Assembly (NCBI GenBank): GCA_001929475.1
Contig: LXFE01000235.1
Location: forward strand, 1 to 27,412
Direction of reading: 5' to 3'
DNA: 27,412 nucleotides
Source: Neolecta irregularis DAH-3
Lineage: Eukaryota > Ascomycota > Neolectomycetes > Neolectales > Neolectaceae
Shown here: piece after piece, positions 1 to 8,466 of the stretch
Layout of the letters: each line of letters opens with the position of its first letter
Position numbering within the stretch: position 1 is the first letter of the stretch
Notes under the pieces: model-generated
Seen by the model: only the letters and a program-made list of their open reading frames with translations
Told to the model about the DNA's origin: nothing
The model's database searches: none
Translations under genes and position numbers: made by a program

Positions 1-330
1 AGGTCGGGCCAGAGACCGTGGATAGTGAAGCTGTCCTCGGGTCCCTCGTCCCAGAATTGAGTCTGCTTCATGACTCCTCCAGGAGAATTGATGCAACACT
101 TGTCCTTCTTCTATTAATACAAATGAATAGGAAGAGACTCTTGAGGATGAGGAATGTGGGTAACAAGACAACTGGGGTCGTTTACAGACACTGCCCCCTT
201 GCAATGGAGCAGGTGTATCCGAATTGGTAAAGAAAATCTGATGCGCATTGGGATTATTTGCAAATGCGCGGGGTAGAAATGGGGCGCCTATCGCGATAAC
301 GATGCAAAATAAATTACATGCATGATAGAT
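1..330 (-). CDS. RNase T2 family ribonuclease, 5' part, cut by the window edge
   Basis: Minus-strand reading gives the N-terminal part of a secreted RNase T2, which cleaves single-stranded RNA through a 2',3'-cyclic phosphate. Visible are the conserved CxxPxLSC segment, then [15 protein letters not shown] and the first catalytic block IHGLWP with its histidine; the gene continues beyond position 1. The two blocks lie in different frames and are joined by a 34-nt GT-AG intron at 105-138. The plus-strand paralogue next door has an intron at the same place (phase 0, just before D-x-CC), which supports the join. The 5' end is unresolved: this frame has no ATG before a stop at 331-333, so a further upstream exon is needed. 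An ATG at 437 followed by a donor near 379 would join in frame at 291, but the implied 89-nt intron is unusually long for this window. Family call is firm; the start is unknown. Confidence 0.8.
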   Translation of the reverse strand, partial: MYHACNLFCIVIAIGAPFLPRAFANNPNAHQIFFTNSDTPAPLQGGSVCKRPQLSCYPHSSSSRVSSYSFVLIEEGQVLHQFSWRSHEADSILGRGTRGQLHYPRSLARP

Positions 331-579
331 TCAAGGAGTGGCGTTGATCATGCCCCAGACCTCCAACTTTCGTTACCGCAAGCAACAGAAGATACGCAGA
401 CAAGCTTAAGGGAAGCGGAGAGAGATGCACACTCCATCAAGCAAATTGTTTTGAGAAAAGATACACACAATTTGAAGAGTCTCTTGCCGAGAAGAGAGTA
501 TGGTTGTTTGGCTCCAGCTGAATATGAAAGATTCCATATATTGCTTTCTCAAAATGAGATCCATAGCGGTTATCTACCC
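331..579. other. divergent region between the two RNase T2 genes
   Basis: This stretch separates two head-to-head RNase T2 genes and must hold both promoters and probably the first exon of the minus-strand gene. The plus strand is open without stops from 322 into the RNase T2 exon, but the translation upstream of 580 resembles nothing I know. No clear TATA box or other motif was seen. Confidence 0.4.
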
Positions 580-1707
580 ATGGCAATGCCTATCGGCCCC
601 TGCTTTAATTCTTCCATCTTATCATATATCTTCCCACATGCTCTTAAACAAGTGACGATATCCGCTGCCTCTATTCCAAACCAGGTTTATAATGCCCTCA
701 ACTGTTCCTTCAATGTTTTACTATTACTGGGATCATTCGTCATGGTCGTTATAAATTCACTCGGTCATCTCCTTAATGCTATGTCAACTTGTACCGGAAA
801 TTTAGAACTCTCCTGCACCAATAACGACCCAAGCGTTTGTGCTTTACAAGGCTGTTGACCTTGATCTCTAGGATACTTGTTGTGTTAATTCGCCCGGTGG
901 ATTAATGATTCAGGCCCAGATCTGGGGGACCATGAAAGATTCATGGTCAATCCACGGGCTTTGGCCCAATCTTTGCAATGGCAAGTATCAATCTTCATGT
1001 GCTGGTCGGACGCAATATAAATCGGTTGAGCAGTATATCGCAAAAGACGACGGCCTACTCTCTTTCATGAAAGAGTATTGGCCTTCTAATCAGAGTCCTG
1101 ACGACGATTTCTGGACTCATGGTATGTCTACCCTCTCTCCAGACCTAATTACTAAGTCCCCATAGAGTTCAACAAGCATGGAACTTGCGTATCCACACTC
1201 GATAATAAGTGCTTTAGAAACTATGAAGAAGGAATAGAAATCATTCCATACTTCAATCAAACAGTGTCGCTCTTTCAAATGTATAACACGTGGCATATTC
1301 TCCATGCTGCCCGTATCGTTCCATCTTCAACAAAAACATACCGTTTCAACGCCATTATAAAAGCTCTGGAAGAAGCAACTGGTCAAGCACCTGCATTGCA
1401 ATGTAAAAATGATGAACTAGAAGAAGTTTGGTATTACTTTTATGGTATATTTCCAATGATGAAAACTGTTAACGATACAGTAGTTGGTCCTGCCGCTGGT
1501 GGTGAGTATCAAATTACCAAGGCTAGGAATGCCGGCAATTGTCCGCCTGATGTAAAATATCTGCCTCACAGGTCTCCGAAGGGTAATTCTCGACTGAAGC
1601 AACCTCGTGTTTTCAAGTTCTCTTTGGATTATACCAGACCCAACAAAATGGATGATCAAGAGTACTATGAATATCTGGCGGAACAAATGGATAGAAAGTT
1701 TTACTAG
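580..1707 (+). CDS. RNase T2 family ribonuclease
   Basis: Three exons (580-834, 872-1121, 1166-1707) with introns of 37 and 44 nt give about 348 residues. Both catalytic blocks of RNase T2 are complete: IHGLWP with its histidine, and WTHEFNKHGTC with His, Glu, Lys and His; the second block is created exactly across the second intron. Paired cysteines (LSC, DTCC, GTC, LQCK, NCPP) fit the fungal disulfide pattern. The start is uncertain. The ATG at 580 precedes a hydrophobic stretch about 50 residues in (NVLLLLGSFVMVVI) that would be a late signal anchor rather than a standard signal peptide; the frame stays open to 322, and an ATG at 730 is another candidate. The C-terminus carries about 45 residues after the usual KYLP end. 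Probably a secreted or vacuolar RNA-scavenging enzyme. Family is certain, N-terminus is not. Confidence 0.85.
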
Positions 1708-2023
1708 TTTTTTTGTGATTTCCTTTTCAAGTTTCAACTGGGATTTTGACGCTTATTTATTGCTTGTAACGTAATCGAATTGCAATATTAGATTGTCAAA
1801 ATGGATATCTGCATTACATATCAACTAGGAAGCTACTCAATGCCGGTTGCAGAGCTGTAGTATATATATCTGGTTTCAATTTTCTCCCACTCAAAGGCTC
1901 CAGTAGTGAGTCTACTACTCATGTTCTTCCATAAAAACTGTGCTGGTACGCCCTCGGACCAAGGTATTTCCATGGGCAACCCTAAAAGTAAAAGAAGCCC
2001 TTTTTATCATCAAACTTCCGGAC
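1708..2023. other. intergenic region between convergent 3' ends
   Basis: AT-rich spacer between the stop of the RNase T2 gene and the stop of SPP1. It holds a short TA run near 1860 and presumably both polyadenylation regions. No gene, repeat or RNA was recognised. Confidence 0.5.
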
Positions 2024-3469
2024 TCAGTTAAAGATAGTTTGCACAACAAGAACTCTGCCCTCTCTTCCAACACCTTGAGCTCTAGCAGTAGCGCGTCGGT
2101 CCTGACGTTCTCTTATTTCTTTCTCCTCTCTCCTCAGTTTTGCAAGCACATCTCTACAGATGACTGCTTCCAGATCTATCTCTTCTCGTTTTATGGTCTG
2201 CCACGTTTGATGTCTTGCACATTTCTTTTTTTCAAGCAAGCACATACCATCTCGATCTACAAGCCGACCTGATTCGAAAACTTGGGCAGATTCTGGAATT
2301 TCAAACCATTCATCCCAGTCAACGTCATCCCATGCCAAGCGATAATTGAAACCACATATATCTTTCTTTGATGGTTCAGATTGCCGTATTTCGTCATTTA
2401 CACGTTTGGCGTGCGTAATGCTCAGAGCCAAGTAATCACTTCGTTTTTCAATAACCTTAGTCCGAAGATAGACTTGCTCACGTTCTGCTGCGATTGTAGA
2501 TAACCGTCCGAGTTCATCAGGATAGTGATATGCATCTCCACTTTCTGAAGATTCGGGTGGCGGCGGTACAGAGTCCCCAAGACGCCTAAACTCTTCGACA
2601 GAAGAAACATTATTGACTAAGGCTGAAATTTCTGGGGGAGAGTGTGTCGATTTCCGCACTTGTAGGGCAAAGAATTCAACGCCATGTTTTTGCGTACAGT
2701 ACTTGGAAGGAAGGAATGCTGGTGACCGGCATGAAAACAGGCGACATTTACGTTTCCAGGTAGTAGATCCTCGACCGGCTTCGACACATGTTGGGCCTGT
2801 TTAAAGTCAGCATAGAATAGAAGCAGAGCATACAAAAATATCTATCAACCAAGTCCCCCTCAGATTGAGAGATGTTGATGCATGACCCGTGGAACCAGTT
2901 GTCACAATAATCACAGGCGATCATCCACCGTCCACCGTCGGGTTTTCGACAGATGCAGTAGATCTCATCGCCCGCACCATATCTCGGGGAGGAATGAACT
3001 TCATTAGTTGACTAGCCATTCAAACTTTTATCCTTTCCAGGAAATATACAGAATTGTCATCAGAGATATCAACCGATTGTCTTCGACTGGGTTTCCTCTA
3101 TCCATATGAGATTTGGGGCTGGAGATGAAGCCATACCTTATTCGGACTAGGTTTCTTCCTGTTCTCAAATGTCGACGGTGGCTTTGACAGCTCCTCAAGG
3201 GGAGGAAGTTGAGCAGCATTGCTCGGCCTACGTGAAGTCGTGTCCGAGATGGTAGCGTGTTCATCAACGTCTTGCATATCTGCATCCTGGATCTCTTGAT
3301 TTTCCAAAGGCGGCTGTGAAGTTGATTTATGGTCCATAATATTATCGACAAAGGTGGTCCCAGGTGGGAGGAGAGAATTGTTGGTTTTATATTGAACTGG
3401 TATCTGCTGACTCAAGCATGTTTTATGCTGACTGAGAGACGGGTTAAACGAAGCGTTTATGCTAGCCAT
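2024..3469 (-). CDS. SPP1: Spp1-like PHD-finger subunit of the Set1/COMPASS H3K4 methyltransferase complex
   Basis: Four exons (3469-3137, 3097-3050, 3011-2834, 2796-2024) with introns of 39, 38 and 37 nt give 443 residues. A PHD finger at about residues 144-195 shows CICRKP, CDYCDNWFHG and, across the last intron, YFCPTC, so the eight zinc ligands are in place. It is followed by a second Cys/His cluster (KCRLFSC, KYC, KHG) typical of Spp1/CFP1, then a conserved C-terminal region with LAWDD and KCARH. Spp1 reads H3K4 methylation and tethers Set1 to chromatin. The N-terminal 110 residues are low-complexity and acidic. The 48-nt second exon (RKPSRRQ...) was inferred because it turns an otherwise 125-nt intron into two of normal size with all phases matching. 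The start is the first ATG, and the gene is divergent from the next one. Confidence 0.88.
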
Positions 3470-3675
3470 GTACTATGTGCATGTTGAATTGGCGTCGTTG
3501 ATTGGTCGGCTTATCTTTGTGGCCAGTATGTATACTGAGCGTACCATATGATTACGAAACATTTGCTTCGTAGATTGAAGATATCTGCATGTACTCAAAT
3601 GTCAAGTCTATTTTCTGCCGTATGTCTCGAGACCGGGGGACCGTAAGTGTTTTTGAATCGCATCTCACCACCGAT

Positions 3676-4477
3676 ATGGCCTACCTCGAGTCCGGAATCT
3701 CGCGCAGATTCCGGTCACCAGCAATTATCTCGTTTTCCCTGTTGCTTTCGGCATTTCTATATGCTGTAGCTGCTCCTGCATTGCGGCCGCTTCTCGGCGC
3801 AATAGCTCGGCCAGCTGCAGTGGTGCCCTGGCAGATGGTAGTGTTGCTGCGGACTGCAGAAGTGTATATCATTTCGTATACAGGCCAATCGCGTAGAGAA
3901 TCCCTGTTCTTGCACAAGCTGATAGTGATCAGTCAACGAGGCCGCCCTCACAGCATTTTTGGCCCGAGTTCCCATTCTGCATCTCCTCAATGCAAGTTTC
4001 TCTATTCCCGCCTATGCCCTCGTTCTCGTCTCAGCAATCGATGTCTCCTCGATTTTCATTCCTTTCTGGTTGATCAGACATGTCCGCTCCCAGTGTCCTC
4101 CGCAGGATAAAGTATTCAGTGGGCTCTACACCGCCTTATCTGCGACTATCCTGAGCATCGCTATTTACGTCGGCAGCAAAACTTGGTATCCACATTTGGT
4201 TCTCACCCATTTCGACGGAATTCGCTCAGTCGTCCCAATTCCTTTGCCCCTGCTCGTCGTAGGTTTACTCCCCGCTGGCTGGGCCTTGCAAGAAATTTTC
4301 ACTATTCGTGGATCAAAAGGTCTTGCAAGTTTACTGGCTCAAATGATTGTCGTTGCCACTGGCAACATCTGGTTATCGGTTCGAGGTGCTGATCTAGCGG
4401 GCGTAATCGGGATTAGTGGTGCCTGGGCGATGCAGATTCTCATTACCGCCGCGATTTTGAAATGGGTGGGAGTATAG
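3676..4477 (+). CDS. multi-pass membrane protein of unknown function
   Basis: Two exons (3676-3892 and 3933-4477) joined by a 40-nt GT-AG intron give about 253 residues. I do not recognise the family. Hydropathy by eye suggests about six or seven membrane segments: after SPAIISFS near the N-terminus, two around LVLVSAIDVSSIFIPFWL, one at SATILSIAIYVG, one at PLPLLVVGLLPAGWAL, one at LLAQMIVVATG and one at the C-terminal end. There is no signal peptide and no catalytic motif that I can name. The frame is open further upstream to an ATG at 3589, but the segment 3589-3675 contains a strong donor-like GTAAGT at 3642, so the 3676 start is preferred. The upstream promoter is shared with SPP1. It could be a fungal-specific integral membrane protein. 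Confidence 0.65.
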
Positions 4478-4823
4478 TAGTGATGGAAATTAAAACATGT
4501 ATTTACAAAATGACCAACGGCATAAATATGATCTATCCGCCTGAAGGTTCATTCATCGTGCGATAAACCTATACTCATTAATACGAGCGCAACACAAGCC
4601 TTGTTACTTGTGGGGAATTCTCATCTAACATTCACCAACTGCGTTGCCATTCATTGTGATATAGAAGATGCCATGAATGTATGTATGGCCGTGATCAATT
4701 ATTTAAGGCTATTAGCAAAGGACAACCAATCCCCAGGTCCAAGACAATTATTGAATCACGCCGCCTGGCCTGCAAGAAGATACCTATCGCACGCCTGACC
4801 CTTTAGCCTATATCTTGACGGGT
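4478..4823. other. intergenic region between convergent 3' ends
   Basis: Spacer between the membrane-protein gene and the TOP3 stop. A short plus-strand open frame at 4601-4798 has no recognisable features. Nothing else is seen beyond presumed 3' untranslated sequence of both genes. Confidence 0.45.
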
Positions 4824-6911
4824 TCATACTTCTCTCAAAATATTCAGGTTTCTGGAAACCTTTGCGAATACTTCCCTATATCGCTCCAATTCTTCACGGA
4901 CTACGCCATCTCTTGTCCTTCTGCCTTCACAGATGTCCTTCATCTTAGTTTCCATCTGTATAACTCAGAGCATTCTGCGCAAGGGAGGCATACGTCTTTT
5001 CGAAGAAACGGTTTCCCCAAACTTTGTTCAAAGTTCATTTGATCATAACCTTCAATCAACGCAGCTCCAAGAGTACTTGGTCTCAATTCCATGACTCCAT
5101 TTTGTCGAGGCTGTTTAAAGATATACTTTCGATCTTCAATCTTGGCAATATGATCAGCCATTGTGGCATCGGTTCCAATTCCGTTAGCATCCATCATTGC
5201 AATGAGATCAGGTTCAGTAAGATATGTCGGCGCATTCGTCTTTCCTTCGACCATCTCCGCGACTGTTGGGACAAATATTTCGCCTTGCATGAACGGTGGT
5301 AGTTCTTCGGAACTTTCCCACTTTTCGTAGTTATAAACTTCGAGGTAGTTCTTCTGTAGAACAACAAGTCCTTGGGCTGTGAACCGCTCCCCGAACCAGT
5401 CTATCTCGACCGTTGTTCTATTGCCCTTGGCATCATCCCAGCAACATGCTATGAATCGCCTTGCAATGAATGTATAAACTTTATACATGTCACTGGAGAT
5501 ACCAGCGCCGCTAGGGGCTAAGTGTGCAATTGGATGAATAGGCGGATGGGCCTTATCGTTGTTTCTACCCCTCCGAGGAGACTTAAACTCACCTTCGAGA
5601 AGGCTTTCATTAGTAAATACTGTGAATGAGGATAACGTACCGTTGGGCATATTGGCCCCATTCCTGATTTTCAGTCTGCTTTCCTAAAAGAGCCTGAAGA
5701 TTGATCTCTTTATCAAATTGGTCGGTTTCAGTACGGGGGTAACTGATGAAGCCTTTCTGATATAGCTTCTCTGCATGCTAAGTGTTTTCAGGAATAATAT
5801 AGGAACGAGTTATCCTACATCCATTATGATCTTTGAAGAAAGACGGAGGAACCGACTCCCTTGTTTCTGTAATTCAACGGTTGTCAATGGTAACGGCTTC
5901 CTAGTATTCAGAAAAGCTCACAATGTGGGACTTGCCATTTACTCGCTGGCTTCTTAATTACACTTGCAACCCTTGCTGGGCCAGATTCGAGACAGCGTTC
6001 GTACAAAATCATCACAATTAGTCGATCGAACAAATGATTGCGTTTCCAGGAGAAGTTTACATTCATGTTTTCTCGTCGATAGACGACTTTAATCAACCAG
6101 AATGTTTCTGGAACGAATTTCTTGACGCGAAGCCAACGATCTACAACGAAACCGAGAGTAGGAAATTGGCAGGAGCCTGAGTGGTTATTTGTCTTACTTG
6201 AGCCTCTATATACCATAGCTGATTAATTCCCTCGCCAGTTCTGCATATCGTGATTGTAATTCTAAGGTTTGGAATCTCGTGAATGCGGATCCAATTCTAA
6301 GATCCAGCTCGATCCTGGCATCAACAGCAGCAGCCTGCTTTTCGTCTATTCGCACCAGGTTTCCCGCGGCTTGAATAATGTGCCTAGGACTGTGAGCGAA
6401 GCAATAAAACAAAGCATACTGTGCCTCGACATTGCTGAAACGAGCACGTAGAACATCAATTCTTGGGTTCGCTTCTTTTGCAGCGTTTGCAATCTCAGTG
6501 CCGATATGTTCTCCTTCCCGGTCGCAATCGGTCCAGATAATCAAGTACTGACTTCTTCTAGACTGAGTCTTTATGTTTTTTTCAATGGCTTTATTTGACT
6601 TTCATTTAATAGAAACGCAAACGGGCGCTTACTTCGGGTGTTTTTTTCACGATCGCCGCTTCAAAAAGATCAATTGGCCGACAACTTCTCCAATTTGAGA
6701 AATTTGAATCAAAGTCGAGACTCGTTAGATGACCTGCGACTGAACTAACGACGACCGAAGATTCCCCGAGTTCTCTGAATCTAAACTCTGTTTCATAGTT
6801 CTTGATGAATCTATTTGTAGTGTTGCTGGTTTGGAAACGGCCTCCTCCCAGAGCTGAAGCGACGGCTTTTGCTACAGAGGGTTTCTCAGCAACACAAAAG
6901 ACGCGGGGCAT
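4824..6911 (-). CDS. TOP3: DNA topoisomerase III (type IA)
   Basis: Seven exons (6911-6633, 6598-6214, 6176-5936, 5900-5819, 5777-5641, 5603-4994, 4955-4824) give 621 residues. Type IA landmarks are present: the Toprim start FCVAEKPSVAKAVA, the acidic Toprim centre TDCDREGEHIG, SCQFPTLGFVVDR, KPLPLTTVELQ, the active-site block ISYPRTET with the nicking tyrosine at about residue 342, RRGRNNDKAHPPIHP, and DANGIGTDATMADHI. Top3 acts with the RecQ helicase Sgs1 and Rmi1 to unlink DNA strands in recombination intermediates. No C-terminal zinc fingers are seen, as in yeast Top3. Introns are 34, 37, 35, 41, 37 and 38 nt. The third (5901-5935) begins with GCAAGT rather than GT; only that boundary restores SKW-KPLPL. 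Divergent from the DUF1295 gene across 186 bp. Confidence 0.95.
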
Positions 6912-7097
6912 TAATCTGCTGTACTTTGTATTTCAAATCCTTAGTCAGCTGAGATTGAAACTCAATCAGAAGGTCAGGCTTGATTAATACGGGGTAACCT
7001 TGTACATGTCGGTATTTGATTGGTATTAATCTTTGACCTTTGAACGGTGGGTGTTCCACACTCGTACCCCCTAACCAAAGCACTTATTGTCTGTCGA

Positions 7098-8275
7098 ATG
7101 TTTCCACATCTTCCTCTAATTTCGAGTATGTCTATGGAAACATTTACATAACTTGATAGAAAAGCCCAAACCTGTGCCACATCTTGGGAGGTTTCCGTGC
7201 AGCCATTTTTACACCAGCTTCTTCGAATACGAAGTCTTCTACATAATGCGTCTTCTTTCCACGACTTCTACCGCTCTACAAATCCTCTGGTTGTATCAAT
7301 AGTCTTCGCATTTGCTATATCTGCCCTTGTTTATGTAGTATCAGAGATTACAGGAAACGTATCCCAGGTCGATCGACTGTGGTCAATCATCCCGGTGTTT
7401 TATTCTTTGCATTTCCTCTTGTACGGGTGGGTTCATGGCCTTGCTTCGCCACGGCTGTTTATATTTGCTGGATTTTCGATCTTGTGGGGAATACGACTAA
7501 CATTCAATTATGCTCGAAAGGGCGGATATGAGCGGTATGCATTATTCTATTAATGAATGAAGCTGATTGCCGTGTAGAGGCTCTGAAGATTATAGGTGGT
7601 ATCCTTAGATTTTTGGCTTACGAATTCATCATAAGGGTGACAGTGCGGACTTGGATGTCTCCATTGCTCTTCCACTTCTTCAATATCTTCGTTATTGCAT
7701 TATTTCAGAACATCCTACTCTTGTCGATTACAACTCCTGCTTATATCGTCCTACTCATTGCAAACGATACCCCACTATACTGGGCAGATGTGCTAGCTGT
7801 TCAAGTGATTGTCACTTCACTTGGAACTGAAGCTGTAGCTGATGAGCAACAATGGTGTATGTAAATTTCGAGTCAGTTCACTCAGTAGAAGTATACCAGC
7901 AAGCCAAAATCTACGGTGACGCTATAAAACAATATACCCCTGAATCACTGGAGCGGGGTTTCCTTGCAGAAGGTATATGGGCGTTCTCAAGACATCCAAA
8001 TTATCTCGCGGAACAGGGAGTTTGGTTTGGGTTTTATTTGATGGGGCAGGTCTCAAATATAGAACTACCTTGCTAAAACACAGATGTGCCGCGAGCAGGC
8101 AGCTATTAAACTGGACTATTATTGGCTGGATTTCATACGTTGCACTTTTCCAGGTCTTATCATTCACTGCTCTGTAGGATCTGATAAACAGGGTTCTACA
8201 TATCTCACGGAGAAACTGAGTTCCAAGAAGTATCCTTTATACAAGCAATATCAGATAAAAGTACTATGGTCTTGA
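7098..8275 (+). CDS. DUF1295 / steroid 5-alpha-reductase-like membrane protein
   Basis: Seven exons (7098-7125, 7165-7534, 7578-7598, 7636-7856, 7886-8045, 8084-8153, 8192-8275) give 317 residues. The family signature is clear: VDRLWSIIP, the LTFNYARKGGY-SEDYRW block, DEQQW, the C-terminal SRHPNYLAEQ motif and LNWTIIG followed by FQGSTYLTE and KYPLYKQYQ. DUF1295 proteins have several membrane spans and resemble NAD(P)H-dependent sterol or enoyl reductases; the substrate of this one cannot be told. The start needs a 28-nt first exon (7098-7125), because the main frame has no ATG; both phases match. Odd points are a 29-nt intron at 7857-7885 and an intron at 8046-8083 that must start with GC to keep the family sequence. 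An alternative splice pattern here also stays open (see findings). Confidence 0.85.
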
Positions 8276-8466
8276 TAATCCACTCATTTTATAAGGTTAG
8301 CAAATTTTTACCAGTGCCCCAAAGACCTTGGTCCCTTAAGTCTTTGGAGTTGAAAATGAAGTAAAATTTGAACACCATAGACCTTCTATAATGCATGTTA
8401 ATGTAGGTAACTTGACGTACAAAAAAAGAACAAGAGGGACAGGGATATTATCAAAAATGCATGCGT

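Noticed and set aside
1417-1737. 106-residue minus-strand open frame
   Set aside because: Antisense shadow of the third exon of the RNase T2 gene.
3012-3136. Single 125-nt intron in SPP1
   Set aside because: Splitting it into 39-nt and 38-nt introns around a 48-nt in-frame exon fits the intron sizes of the window, with all phases matching.
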